A stretch of DNA of 64,000 nucleotides from Bacteroidota bacterium (GCA_022711405.1 JAKLFC010000007.1:62001-126000), one strand, 5' to 3'. Counted from the first letter of the stretch, positions 1 through 8,633 are shown. Program-made: numbers and translations. The notes: generated by a model not told the origin, from the sequence alone.

Positions 1-659
1 ACGAAAATTTCGGATCGGTGTTGAAGCTGTATCTGGAAATGCACAATTACGAAGTGCATTGGGAGATGGATGGCGCACGCGCCATCGCCGATTTTCGGAA
101 AACGGTTTTCGATATCTGCATCCTGGATGTCATGCTGCCGCATATCGATGGGTTCTCCATTGCCAGGCATATAAAGAAGACCGAACCAGCATTGCCGGTG
201 ATCTTTCTTACAGCAAAAACACTTAAACAGGATGAGGTTGAAGGATACAGGATCGGTGCTGATGATTACATTAAAAAACCTTTCGATTCAGAGGTTTTGT
301 TATACAAGATACAGGCAGTACTAAAAAGAAATCCGGGGAAATCAACCTTACTGGAAGATCCACCCTTTTTTCAAATTGGCACCTTTCAATTTCAGTATAC
401 GACCCGTTGCCTGATACTCGGGAAAAATCAAAAAACACTCTCCCCCAAAGAAGCGGATCTCCTGCACCTGCTCTGTCTTCACATGAACAACGTTCTGTCG
501 CGTGAAACGGCACTTAAAACCATCTGGGGCAACGACACCTACTTCACGACCCGCTCCATGGATGTCTATATCACAAGGCTACGGAAATACTTTCAGGATG
601 ATCCCATGATCGAGATTGAGAATATCCATGGCAGCGGGTATCGCCTGATTGCCAGATAA
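1..659 (+). CDS. OmpR/PhoB-type response regulator, 5' truncated by window edge
   Basis: DNA-binding half of a two-component system. The frame is already open at base 3, so the start and the N-terminal acidic residues of the receiver lie left of the window; the TTG at 18 is not a start. Receiver landmarks are the phosphoacceptor Asp in ILDVMLP (codon at 126), the Thr in FLTAKT and the Lys in IKKPF. A winged-helix Trans_reg_C domain fills the rest, with the recognition-helix segment MDVYITRLRKYF and the wing motif HGSGYRL at the end. No histidine kinase is in view; it probably lies upstream. The regulated genes are unknown; the next gene, glgB, has its own promoter and need not be a target. 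Confidence 0.93.
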   Translation, partial: ENFGSVLKLYLEMHNYEVHWEMDGARAIADFRKTVFDICILDVMLPHIDGFSIARHIKKTEPALPVIFLTAKTLKQDEVEGYRIGADDYIKKPFDSEVLLYKIQAVLKRNPGKSTLLEDPPFFQIGTFQFQYTTRCLILGKNQKTLSPKEADLLHLLCLHMNNVLSRETALKTIWGNDTYFTTRSMDVYITRLRKYFQDDPMIEIENIHGSGYRLIAR

Positions 660-669
660 GATCCTCATT

Positions 670-731
670 ATCAATCTATTTAACTATTTAACAATTTAAC
701 AATCGAACAATTGAACAATGAAACAATGAAC
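670..731. repeat. AT-rich degenerate tandem words upstream of glgB
   Basis: The spacer between the response regulator and glgB is built from near-copies of an 8-9 base word (TTTAACAA, CGAACAAT, TGAACAAT, GAAACAAT). The last copies run into the -33/-7 promoter of glgB. Similar AAATTGTT-type words recur near 9961 and 32174. Confidence 0.65.
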
Positions 732-739
732 TACCTTTG
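711..739 (+). promoter_or_regulatory. Bacteroidota-type promoter of glgB
   Basis: TTG at 711-713, an 18-base spacer and TACCTTTG at 732-739 match the Bacteroidetes -33 TTG / -7 TAnnTTTG consensus. The ATG at 764 lies 24 bases downstream, giving a short leader. The TTG codon at 737 that would extend the ORF is part of this -7 box and so cannot be the start. Confidence 0.75.
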
Positions 740-763
740 TCCCCAATTATTAACCACAAAGGT

Positions 764-2788
764 ATGATACCCGAAAAATTTCGCATCCTGAAAATCGTAA
801 AAGATGATCCCTGGCTGCTTCCAGCCGCCGGGGATGTATTTGCCCGGTATCAACGTTACAAGGAACGCCTCGGGTATATCGAAAGATATGCCGGAAGCCT
901 CTCCGCCTTCGCTAATGCATATCAGCACTTTGGAATTAGCAGCGATCCAGTCAGGAAAGGATGGGTGTACAGGGAATGGGCGCCGAAAGCCAAGGCCCTT
1001 TTTTTAAAAGGCGACTTCAACAACTGGAATCCCTACGCGCATCCGCTTACTCCAGTCGGTAACGGTGTATGGGAACTATTTATCGACGGTGATATCTACA
1101 AGCATTCATTCATTCACGGAAGCAGGATCAAAGTGGTGGTGGGGGGGGGTAATCAGGTCCGCGACCGGATCCCTGCCTACATCCGGCGGGTGGTTCAGGA
1201 TGACCAGACTAAGGACTTCTCCGGACAGGTGTGGCTCCCCGGAAAATTCAACTGGGAAAACGACCGTTTTTCGCTGGGTGAACTGAAAGAATTACTGATC
1301 TATGAATGTCACATGGGTATGGCTCAGGAACACGAAGGCATCGGCTCCTATCATGAGTTCACATCCCGTATCCTTCCACGCATTAAAAAAGCAGGTTACA
1401 ACGCCATCCAGATGATGGCGATACAGGAGCACCCCTATTACGGATCGTTTGGGTACCATGTCTCAAACTTCTTTGCACCTTCATCCCGTTTCGGCACGCC
1501 GGAGGATCTGAAGAACCTCGTCAAGACCGCCCATCAGATGGGACTTGCCGTGATCATGGATATCGTCCATTCGCATACCGTAAAGAACCTCAACGAAGGA
1601 CTCAACGAATTTGACGGCTCCGATCACCAGTATTTTCATCCGGGCGGACGCGGGGAACATCCGGGATGGGACTCAAAACTCTTCGATTATGGAAAATGGG
1701 AAGTGCTGCAGTTCCTGCTGTCCAACGTAAAATACTGGATGAAGGAGTTCCATTTCGACGGATTCCGGTTCGACGGGGTGGGCTCCATGATGTACTTCCA
1801 TCACGGCAACGACGTGATCGACAGCCGCGACAAATATTTCAACGAAGGTGTGGAATGGGATGCAATCACCTACCTGCAGCTGGCCAACCAGCTGATCCAC
1901 ACGATCAATCCACATGCTGTGGTCATCGCCGAGGATGTCACGGGCATGCCCGGACTGTGCAAGCCGATCCCCGACGGGGGTATCGGCTTTGATTACCGGC
2001 TGGGCATGGGCATCCCCGATTTCTGGATCAGGTATCTGAAAGAAAAAAGGGATGAAGACTGGAGCATCCATGAGATGTGGAGTGTGCTCAACGACAGGGT
2101 TCCGGGTGTTAAAACCGTATCCTATGCTGAGTCGCACGACCAGGCGCTGGTAGGCGACAAGACACTGGCCTTCTGGCTGATGGACAAGGAAATGTACTGG
2201 CACATGCATAAGGATGACCCGGACCTGGTGGTCGACAGGGGTATGGCCCTCCACAAAATGATCCGCTTGTTTACGATCGCCCTGGGAGGCCAGGCCTATC
2301 TGAATTTCATGGGAAATGAGTTCGGGCACCCTGAATGGATCGATTTTCCCAGGGAAGGGAACGGCTGGAGCTACAAGTACGCGCGCAGGCAATGGTCGCT
2401 GGTCGACGATGAGAACCTGAAATACCATTTCCTGGCCCGCTTCGACCAGGAAATGATCCGGATCATCCGGGAAAACCATGTCCTGAACTGGGAATTCGCA
2501 CGGCAGCTCAACATGGACGAGGCAAACAAGACCATTGTCTTTGAACGGAACGGGCTGATCTTTGTCTTTAACTGGCATCCCTCCCACTCCCTCACGGATT
2601 ATATCTTCTCTGTTCCGGAGCCAGGGAAATATAAGGTCATTCTGAACTCAGACAATGTACTGTTCGGAGGGCACGGAAGGATCGATGAAAATGTGGAACA
2701 CTTTTCCTATTTTGACGGGATATGGAATGTGAACCGGCTGAAGATCTATATTACCAACCGGACAGCAGTGGTATTGAAAAGAGTGTAG
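764..2788 (+). CDS. glgB: 1,4-alpha-glucan branching enzyme, eukaryotic-type (GH13_8-like)
   Basis: Makes alpha-1,6 branches in glycogen; cytoplasmic, 674 aa from ATG 764. A CBM48-type domain comes first (VYREWAPKAKALFLKGDFNNW), then the GH13 barrel and an all-beta C-terminus. Catalytic landmarks: DGFRFDGVGSM carries the nucleophile Asp, VVIAEDVTGMPG the acid/base Glu, and YAESHDQALVGDKT the third Asp. The motif wording and length match the plant/animal type of branching enzyme rather than the usual bacterial GlgB, as known for other Bacteroidota. A run of nine G at 1141-1149 lies inside the gene, in frame (VVVGGGN). It is transcribed alone from the promoter just upstream and faces the aminotransferase gene. 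No other glycogen gene is in the window. Confidence 0.95.
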   Translation: MIPEKFRILKIVKDDPWLLPAAGDVFARYQRYKERLGYIERYAGSLSAFANAYQHFGISSDPVRKGWVYREWAPKAKALFLKGDFNNWNPYAHPLTPVGNGVWELFIDGDIYKHSFIHGSRIKVVVGGGNQVRDRIPAYIRRVVQDDQTKDFSGQVWLPGKFNWENDRFSLGELKELLIYECHMGMAQEHEGIGSYHEFTSRILPRIKKAGYNAIQMMAIQEHPYYGSFGYHVSNFFAPSSRFGTPEDLKNLVKTAHQMGLAVIMDIVHSHTVKNLNEGLNEFDGSDHQYFHPGGRGEHPGWDSKLFDYGKWEVLQFLLSNVKYWMKEFHFDGFRFDGVGSMMYFHHGNDVIDSRDKYFNEGVEWDAITYLQLANQLIHTINPHAVVIAEDVTGMPGLCKPIPDGGIGFDYRLGMGIPDFWIRYLKEKRDEDWSIHEMWSVLNDRVPGVKTVSYAESHDQALVGDKTLAFWLMDKEMYWHMHKDDPDLVVDRGMALHKMIRLFTIALGGQAYLNFMGNEFGHPEWIDFPREGNGWSYKYARRQWSLVDDENLKYHFLARFDQEMIRIIRENHVLNWEFARQLNMDEANKTIVFERNGLIFVFNWHPSHSLTDYIFSVPEPGKYKVILNSDNVLFGGHGRIDENVEHFSYFDGIWNVNRLKIYITNRTAVVLKRV

Positions 2789-2833
2789 ATTTAGTCATTT
2801 ATATCGATACTGTATCAAAGTGATGCTTTAAAT

Positions 2834-2938
2834 TTAACCACGGAGGCGCACGGAGGAAAGCACGGAGAACACAGAGGACTGAAAATAGGGATTTATAACT
2901 CCGTGTACTCCGTACATCTCCGTGATCTCCGTGGTTAA
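2834..2938. repeat. CACGGAG-word imperfect palindrome between convergent genes
   Basis: Left arm: near-copies of CCACGGAGG / GCACGGAGG / GCACGGAGA beginning with TTAACCACGGAG. Right arm: CTCCGTGTA, CTCCGTACA, CTCCGTGAT and CTCCGTGGTTAA. The outermost 12 bases of the arms are exact complements. The locus sits between the 3' ends of glgB and the minus-strand aminotransferase gene, where a two-way terminator hairpin would fit, although no T-run follows. Confidence 0.75.
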
Positions 2939-2964
2939 CTGAATTTCAAACACAGTCTCGCTTA

Positions 2965-3789
2965 CTATTGGATGCCAATATGTCTGGCGATTTCTTTTTC
3001 GTAGGCTTCCCTGATTCTAACAAGAAGAGGATGCACCGGATTGAATTCCCAATTTCCAACGTACCTGACAGGTAGCACTTTTGAGGTTGTTCCAGTAAGA
3101 AAAACAGCATCCATCTCCTTTAATTCCTCATACCTGACGCATCTTTCCTTAACTGGCATCTCCATTTCATGGCATAATTCCAGGATATGCTTGCGTGTCA
3201 CACCTGGCAGTACAAGTTCAACCGGAGCCGTAATCACCTCATTGTCTTTGATCATGAAAACATTGGAGCGGCTGGCTTCGGTTATATAATCGTCTTTATC
3301 CACCAGGATGACTTCCCAAAGGTTGTTCTCCCTGATCACCTTCCCTGCCCTTTCCCTGAAATCCTGCAAAAAGAACTTAATGTTCGGTGTGGTGCGTATG
3401 TCAAAATGCAACTGCGTTTTAATTCCATGAATATAGTGCTCCGCGGAAGGATTATGCGGCTTATTGATGTACGTGATAAACGTCACAGGATCATTCGAGT
3501 AATTAAAGACCAGGTTGATACTGCCTTCTTCTACATCATTGATCTCCAAAAGTTTCAGTAACCTGTAGCGAACCTCGCCGATGGGTATCCACAGTGGCAA
3601 ACCGGCAAGGCTGGATGAGGATTCAAGCCTGTGAAGATGATCTTCCAGGTAAAGGTATTTTTTATTATAAAAAGCGATCACCTCATAAAGGATGACTCCT
3701 GTCATAAAGGAAGATTTGTCGAAGAGATCCGTGGAAAAGACCTGATCGTTATAAATAAGCTTACAACCGATGCAATCTCTCATGTTCAT
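2965..3789 (-). CDS. Aminotransferase class IV family protein
   Basis: PLP-dependent fold-type IV enzyme (relatives: branched-chain and D-amino acid aminotransferases, aminodeoxychorismate lyase), 274 aa, cytoplasmic. The family signature is clear in the second half: VILVDKDDYITEASRSNVFMI, then PGVTRKHILEL and VFLTGTTSKVLPV. The PLP lysine is probably Lys138 in TPNIKFFLQD, where the usual Ser/Thr after the Lys is Phe, so the active-site wording is unusual. The N-terminus carries Cys6 and Cys9 (DCIGC). Substrate cannot be told from the sequence, and the neighbours (glgB, RSH) give no pathway hint. A start at the second ATG (3783) is equally possible. Confidence 0.8.
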   Translation of the reverse strand: MNMRDCIGCKLIYNDQVFSTDLFDKSSFMTGVILYEVIAFYNKKYLYLEDHLHRLESSSSLAGLPLWIPIGEVRYRLLKLLEINDVEEGSINLVFNYSNDPVTFITYINKPHNPSAEHYIHGIKTQLHFDIRTTPNIKFFLQDFRERAGKVIRENNLWEVILVDKDDYITEASRSNVFMIKDNEVITAPVELVLPGVTRKHILELCHEMEMPVKERCVRYEELKEMDAVFLTGTTSKVLPVRYVGNWEFNPVHPLLVRIREAYEKEIARHIGIQ

Positions 3790-3807
3790 TGTGTATTAAA
3801 AGTATTA

Positions 3808-3857
3808 ACCCAAGGGCACGCCCTGGACCTTAATTCCGGGATAAGCCCCGGGTAATT
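3808..3857. repeat. GC-rich hairpins (CAAGGGCACGCCCTGG and CCGGGATAAGCCCCGGG)
   Basis: Two small inverted repeats in tandem: AGGGC-AC-GCCCT around 3813-3824 and CCGGG-ATAAG-CCCCGG around 3836-3852. The word TAAGCCCCGG and a nearby CGGGATAA recur at 33956-33980, so this looks like a dispersed REP-like element. Confidence 0.55.
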
Positions 3858-3867
3858 TACCATTTTA

Positions 3868-3913
3868 CCCCTCCCCAGCCCCTCCCCTGTAGGGGAGGGG
3901 CGATGGGGTGGGG
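3868..3913. repeat. C/G-run palindrome (CCCCTCCCC ... GGGGTGGGG)
   Basis: Arms of CCCCTCCCCAGCCCCTCCCC and GGGGAGGGGCGATGGGGTGGGG flank a TGTA loop. It lies between the 3' end of the RSH gene and the aminotransferase gene, both on the minus strand, and abuts the two hairpins at 3808-3857, making three palindromes in a row. Confidence 0.7.
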
Positions 3914-3925
3914 TTATTATGAAAG

Positions 3926-6121
3926 CTACTTCAACCGTTTGATCTTTTTGACACCGCTTACCTTTTTTAACTGGCTGGTGACAAAATTGAGCTGACCAAT
4001 ATCTTTGACAAGGATCTGAATTGTACCTTCGAATTTATTATGTTTCGATTCGAAAGAAAATGACCGCATGTTGATGCGCATAGTGTCGGATATCAGATGA
4101 GTGACCTGGTTCACAATGCCGATTTGGTCATCGCCCATGATCTGAAGATTGACCCAGAAGGGTCCTTTATCGTCGGCCTTTACCCATTTGGCCTGAATGA
4201 TCCTGTAGCCATAGCGCATTTTCATCTGAAATGCATTGGGGCATGTTTCCCTGTGTATCCTGATCCCTTTCCCCACTGTCACAAAGCCAAAGATCTCATC
4301 TCCAAAGACAGGATTGCAGCAACGGGCGAACTTATAGACGCCGATATCCGATTTGCCGTCGATCAACAGAAGATCATCGGGGCGGACAGCTTGATGGATC
4401 TCCGATTCAATGCGTTCCAGAAGCCCTGTATCCAATGCCTTTGCTTTTTCAATTTCAGGCCCAGCAGTGACAAAAAATTCTTTTATCTCCATCGGATCGA
4501 TCTTGCCAATGGCAAGATGATGGTACAGTTCGAGTGGATCTGATAATTTGAAGTATGTAACCAGTTTATCAATATTTTCGTTATCAAAGGTCAGTTTCAG
4601 CTGGCCGAATTTCCTTTTGAGGATCTCCTTTCCCTGGTCTGCCTCCCTGAATTGCAGTTCTTTAATCGCCCTCCTGATTTTTGATTTTGCCTTTTGTGTG
4701 ACGACATAATCGATCCAGTGTGATTTTGGTTTTTGGGTCTTGGCAGTGATGATATCGACCACATCCCCATTTTGAAGGACATACCGCAGTGGTACGATCT
4801 TGTTGTTCACCTTTCCGCCGGTACAGGAGTTACCGATGGATGAGTGGACCTCATAGGCAAAATCAAGTATAGATGCACCCTGAGGTAATTTTTTAATATC
4901 ACCCTTGGGAGTAAAAACAAAAATATCTTTGGAATAAAGTTCCAGTTTAGCCTTCCTTGAGTCCTCAGCATTCGGCGATTCTGATCTTTCAAGGGTTTGT
5001 CTGATCCTGGAGATCCATGAATCCTGGTCTTTCTCCAGGGCTGATTCCTTATATCTCCAGTGGGCGGCGCCGCCACTTTCGGCGATCTCATCCATTCTTT
5101 TTGTACGAATTTGTATCTCGACCCACTTCCCATCCGGGCCCATGACGGTCGTATGAAGTGATTCATAGCCTGAGGCCTTCGGTGTGGTGAGCCAGTCGCG
5201 CAGCCGTTTGGGATTGGGTTGGTACAGGTTGGTTACAATGGAATAGATCCTCCAGCAGTCAGCTTTTTCGCTTTCCCGTATCCTGTTGATGATGATTCGG
5301 ATGGCAAAAAGGTCGTACACTTCATCAAAATCCACTCCCTGTTTTTTCATCTTGCTCCAGATGGAAGACACCGATTTGGGTCTGCCCCTGATCTCGCAGT
5401 CAAATCCATGCCGTTTAAGCTCTTTCTCAACCGGCACGATGAAATTCCGGATATAATTTTCCCTTGCTTCCTGTGTTTCTTTCAGGCGTCTCACTACATC
5501 ATAATAGATTTCCGGAAATGCGTACTGCATCGAAAGCTCTTCCAGCTCAGTCTTGATGTGGTACAATCCCAGGCGATGTGCAATAGGTGCGTACAGGAGC
5601 GATGTTTCCGAAGCTATCTGGGGGCGCAGGGTTTCGGGCAGTTTATCGATCTTACGCATGAATTCCAGTCGGTCGGCCAGCTTGATCAGAATGACATGAA
5701 CATCCGGGGACAGGGTGAGCAATAATTGAATAAAATTCTCAGCATTCAGTGATGATCTCTTTGTAGAGAGTCCTGCGATCCTGGTCAGACCTTGCAGGAG
5801 AAAGGCTACCTTCCTTCCGAATTTCTCACTTATCGTTTCCTCTGTAACTTCAGCTTTATAAAGAATATTATGGAGCAGTGCACCCACGATTGAATCTGTG
5901 CCCAGGCCAATCTCTCCCGCGACGATCTTCGCCACATTCACACAATGTACAAAATAATACTCCCCCGATTCCATCCTTTTATCCTGGTAGGTTGCGAGAA
6001 CGAATTCGTAGGCACTGCGGATCGTCCGGAGATCACCGGGAGGGATAACGGGGAGGCAAATTGACAACAGTTCGCGGTACAGCAAACGGATTTGGGGTCT
6101 ATATTTATCCGTATTATTCAT
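3926..6121 (-). CDS. relA: RelA/SpoT-family (p)ppGpp synthetase with degenerate hydrolase domain
   Basis: Long RSH protein, 731 aa, of the stringent response. Order: HD hydrolase domain, synthetase domain, TGS (FVFTPKGDIKKLPQGAS), zinc-finger/helical part (YKFARCCNPVFGDEIFGF), C-terminal ACT (NLQIMGDDQIGIVNQVTHLI). The synthetase keeps its key residues (Asp in EVYDLFAIRI, KASGYESLHTTV, Glu in WVEIQIRT). The HD domain keeps His59 (FVHC), but the HD pair is His84-Asn85 and the downstream Glu-Asp pair is Tyr88-Lys89, so ppGpp hydrolysis should be lost. Start: ATG at 6121 (MNNTDKYRP). The open frame runs on to 6205 only because it passes through a GAGAGG repeat, giving an Arg/Glu-rich tail. Bacteroidota often carry a second, bifunctional RSH; none is in this window. 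Confidence 0.93.
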   Translation of the reverse strand: MNNTDKYRPQIRLLYRELLSICLPVIPPGDLRTIRSAYEFVLATYQDKRMESGEYYFVHCVNVAKIVAGEIGLGTDSIVGALLHNILYKAEVTEETISEKFGRKVAFLLQGLTRIAGLSTKRSSLNAENFIQLLLTLSPDVHVILIKLADRLEFMRKIDKLPETLRPQIASETSLLYAPIAHRLGLYHIKTELEELSMQYAFPEIYYDVVRRLKETQEARENYIRNFIVPVEKELKRHGFDCEIRGRPKSVSSIWSKMKKQGVDFDEVYDLFAIRIIINRIRESEKADCWRIYSIVTNLYQPNPKRLRDWLTTPKASGYESLHTTVMGPDGKWVEIQIRTKRMDEIAESGGAAHWRYKESALEKDQDSWISRIRQTLERSESPNAEDSRKAKLELYSKDIFVFTPKGDIKKLPQGASILDFAYEVHSSIGNSCTGGKVNNKIVPLRYVLQNGDVVDIITAKTQKPKSHWIDYVVTQKAKSKIRRAIKELQFREADQGKEILKRKFGQLKLTFDNENIDKLVTYFKLSDPLELYHHLAIGKIDPMEIKEFFVTAGPEIEKAKALDTGLLERIESEIHQAVRPDDLLLIDGKSDIGVYKFARCCNPVFGDEIFGFVTVGKGIRIHRETCPNAFQMKMRYGYRIIQAKWVKADDKGPFWVNLQIMGDDQIGIVNQVTHLISDTMRINMRSFSFESKHNKFEGTIQILVKDIGQLNFVTSQLKKVSGVKKIKRLK

Positions 6122-6126
6122 TTGAA

Positions 6127-6206
6127 ATGAGAGAGGAGAAATGAGAGATAATTGATTACATTTATTTCTCCTCTCTCCTCTCTCCTTTCTCCTCTCTCCT
6201 CTCATT
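6127..6206. repeat. GA/CT-word imperfect inverted repeat
   Basis: A GAGAGAGGAGAAATGAGAGA arm (6127-6146) is followed after an AT-rich loop by many copies of the 7-base word CTCTCCT (about 6162-6201). The two sides can pair. It fills the whole spacer between the start of the RSH gene and the 3' end of floA. Related CT-rich words occur at 9487-9527. Confidence 0.75.
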
Positions 6207-6211
6207 TACCG

Positions 6212-7252
6212 CTATTTCTTCCCTTTTTCTTCGTCAAGTCTTTCTTTTGGCTTGGAGGGCGGCTCGGAGATGGATTCGCGCATGCGGGTGTCGGCCTGGA
6301 TATTTTGCAGGCGGTAATAATCCATGATGCCCAGGTTTCCTTTTCTGAATGAATCGGCGATGGCCAGGGGTATTTCACTTTCAGCCTGGATGACGTTTGC
6401 ACGTGCTTCCTGGGCTTTTGCCTTCATTTCCTGTTCTTTCGCCACAGCCATGGCGCGGCGTTCCTCTGCCTTAGCCTGCGCAATGTTCTTATCGGCATTC
6501 GCCTGGTCCATCTGGAGGACGGCTCCAATGTTCTTTCCCACATCGATGTCTGCAATGTCGATGGAAAGGATCTCGAAGGCGGTACCGGAGTCGAGGCCTT
6601 TACCCAGCACTACTTTCGAAATGGAATCAGGATTCTCAAGCACGGATTTATGGGAACCAGCAGAACCAATGGAGGAGACCACACCTTCTCCCACACGTGC
6701 CAGAACCGTCTCCTCCCCTGCCCCGCCGACCAGTTGCTTGATGTTAGCCCGGACCGTAACCCTGGCCTTGGCGATCAGCTGAATACCATCTTTGGCCACG
6801 GCAGCAACCGGAGGGGTATCGATCACTTTTGGATTGACCGACATCTGTACGGCCTGCAGCACATCACGTCCCGCCAGGTCAATGGCAGTAGCCGTTTTAA
6901 AGTCGAGGTTCATATTGGCCTTATCGGCGGAGATCAGGGCATTGACCACAGCCTGGACATTTCCTCCTGCAAGGTAATGCGCTTCCAGTTCATTTCTGTT
7001 CAACTTCAATCCTGCCTTAGTGGCAGCAATCAGGTTACGGACGATGACCTGCGGAGGCACTTTCCTCCAGCGCATCAGGATCAGCTGAATGAGAGAGATC
7101 CTCACATCCGACAACAATGCCGTAAACCATAGGCCAACAGGTACAAAATAAAAGATGATCCACAGTCCGACGAGTGCGGCAATGCCGATGGCCACAACGA
7201 TAAAAACGCTGGTCCCGGCTACCTGAAGCATGACAAGCAAATTATTTCCCAT
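6212..7252 (-). CDS. floA: Flotillin-like protein FloA (UPF0365)
   Basis: Membrane scaffold protein that organises lipid microdomains; 346 aa. An N-terminal hydrophobic hairpin (about residues 5-55) anchors it on the cytoplasmic side. A SPFH-type region follows ([27 protein letters not shown]), then a coiled coil rich in Ala, Glu and Lys ([28 protein letters not shown]). Start chosen at ATG 7252 (MGNNLLVML), as in family members; upstream in-frame codons lie inside nfeD. The start overlaps the 3' end of nfeD by 11 bases, so the two are translationally coupled. NfeD-FloA pairs are a standard arrangement. The tail is Lys/Glu/Pro-rich and not conserved. Confidence 0.93.
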   Translation of the reverse strand: MGNNLLVMLQVAGTSVFIVVAIGIAALVGLWIIFYFVPVGLWFTALLSDVRISLIQLILMRWRKVPPQVIVRNLIAATKAGLKLNRNELEAHYLAGGNVQAVVNALISADKANMNLDFKTATAIDLAGRDVLQAVQMSVNPKVIDTPPVAAVAKDGIQLIAKARVTVRANIKQLVGGAGEETVLARVGEGVVSSIGSAGSHKSVLENPDSISKVVLGKGLDSGTAFEILSIDIADIDVGKNIGAVLQMDQANADKNIAQAKAEERRAMAVAKEQEMKAKAQEARANVIQAESEIPLAIADSFRKGNLGIMDYYRLQNIQADTRMRESISEPPSKPKERLDEEKGKK

Positions 7253-7724
7253 GATTAGATGTTTTAAGTTTAACGGTAATCTTATTGAACTCAACTTTTG
7301 TAACAACGATCTCAGTGCCCGGATCGATGAATTCCCCAATGGTATGCACTTCATAATATTCGCCATTGATCATGGCTTTTCCTGCCGGAGCAAGACGGGA
7401 GACGGTCGTGCCGGTATCACCTGCCCTGACGGCATTTTCGCCGATCACATTTACTTTCCCGTCAATGGAGGATTTCAGGCTGAGACGGTTCCATGTCCTG
7501 GCTTTCAGGGCCAGGATGAGAAAGACGATGGAACCTGCAATACTGACAGCCAGGGTGATGAATCCGGCAGTAGTACCATAGGAGGCAAAAGCTCCCCATA
7601 CGGCCAGTGCAATGGCGATAAATCCCAGAACGGCAGCTACCGTAATTCCTGGTATGACAAGCATTTCCAGAAGCAACAGGATAAAACCGACAAGCAACAG
7701 GATAACGATCAGTGTCCAGGTCAT
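7242..7724 (-). CDS. NfeD-family membrane protein
   Basis: Short NfeD protein, 160 aa, the usual partner of FloA. Three or four hydrophobic segments fill residues 1-70 ([58 protein letters not shown]). A C-terminal OB-fold domain follows (about 85-155), with [20 protein letters not shown] and a valine-rich strand near the end. It lacks the ClpP-like protease domain of long NfeD proteins. It is first in a two-gene operon with floA. A 51-base spacer with the repeated word AGCATGAA separates it from the M48 gene. Confidence 0.9.
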   Translation of the reverse strand: MTWTLIVILLLVGFILLLLEMLVIPGITVAAVLGFIAIALAVWGAFASYGTTAGFITLAVSIAGSIVFLILALKARTWNRLSLKSSIDGKVNVIGENAVRAGDTGTTVSRLAPAGKAMINGEYYEVHTIGEFIDPGTEIVVTKVEFNKITVKLKTSNHGK

Positions 7725-7737
7725 TCCTATTTATTTA

Positions 7738-7775
7738 GTATATAGCATGAAGTATAAAGCATGAAATATTTACTG
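7738..7775. repeat. Short AGCATGAA/AGTATAAA repeat
   Basis: AGCATGAAGTATAAAGCATGAAATAT contains the word AGCATGAA twice. It is a small member of the window's class of intergenic word repeats, lying between the M48 gene and nfeD. Confidence 0.4.
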
Positions 7776-8633
7776 TTATAGTTTAATAGCTCCGCCTCCG
7801 GTACTTTTCGTGCCGCCACTTTTTACTCCTCCCTTGGAGTATTTCATTGCTTCAGGCAGGAATTCCTGCATTTTAGCGATCCTGTTTTCGTCGCTGGGGT
7901 GCGTACTGAGAAATTCAGGCATGGAAGAACCGCCGTGCAGTTGCGACATCCTTTGCCAGAACGCGATCGTGCTTGAAGGATCGTAACCGGCCATCGCCAT
8001 GAAGACCATTCCCAGCTTATCGGCTTCGTATTCATGCTGACGGGAATAGGCAAGCTGGCCCAGTTGTGAACCCACGCCATAGGCTGTCAGGAAAATGTCA
8101 CTGGTGGTCTGAGGCTCATTCCTGAGTGCATATTCAAGCCCAAGGCCGCCCACCAGAATGGCTAACTGCTGAGTCATTCGTTCCTCGCCGTGTTTGGCGA
8201 ATGCATGGGCGATTTCATGGCCCATAATGGTCGCAATCCCTTCCGGTCCGTTGGCCAGTGGCAATATTCCAGTATAAAAAACGATCTTACCACCCGGCAT
8301 GCACCAGGCATTCACTGTTGGGTCATTAACAACGTTGAACTCCCAGGCCATGTTCTCAGCTTCTTTTTTCATATCATTATCATAAAGGAACTGCATAACG
8401 GCATTGCTGATGTTATTTCCGACGGTTTTAACAGGTGCTACTCTGTCATCGGAGGCGGGCAAGGCTGGATTTTCCTGCAAAAAAGAATTGTATTCCTGCA
8501 GAGCCATAGGGATCATGAACTCAGAGGGAATGAGATTAACGCGTTTCCTTCCTGTGATAGGCACTGTTGAACAACCTGCCAGCAACAACAGTGTTATCCA
8601 GAAAAATACACTTCTTACAGATTTAGTTTTCAT
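7776..8633 (-). CDS. M48-family zinc metalloprotease lipoprotein
   Basis: Periplasmic, membrane-anchored M48 peptidase, 285 aa, of the kind involved in outer-membrane protein quality control (LoiP/YcaL/BepA relatives without TPRs). A lipoprotein signal peptide ends in LLLLAGC, with Cys21 as the lipidation site. Zinc motif HEIAH (His139, Glu140, His143) stands in IATIMGHEIAHAFAKH; the third ligand is a Glu in YSRQHEYEADKLG. The C-terminal tail is Gly/Lys/Ser-rich. It is divergent from the NUDIX gene, with a -7 word 27 bases before its ATG, and appears to be transcribed alone. Confidence 0.93.
   Translation of the reverse strand: MKTKSVRSVFFWITLLLLAGCSTVPITGRKRVNLIPSEFMIPMALQEYNSFLQENPALPASDDRVAPVKTVGNNISNAVMQFLYDNDMKKEAENMAWEFNVVNDPTVNAWCMPGGKIVFYTGILPLANGPEGIATIMGHEIAHAFAKHGEERMTQQLAILVGGLGLEYALRNEPQTTSDIFLTAYGVGSQLGQLAYSRQHEYEADKLGMVFMAMAGYDPSSTIAFWQRMSQLHGGSSMPEFLSTHPSDENRIAKMQEFLPEAMKYSKGGVKSGGTKSTGGGAIKL

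Noticed and set aside
1673..2587. 304-codon open frame on the minus strand inside glgB
   Set aside because: It is the mirror of a strongly conserved GH13 gene, and its translation has no recognisable domain. It arises from codon bias in the real gene.
6122..6205. Arg/Glu-rich N-terminal extension of the RSH protein
   Set aside because: It is translated from the GAGAGG/CTCTCC intergenic repeat; the conserved protein begins at ATG 6121.
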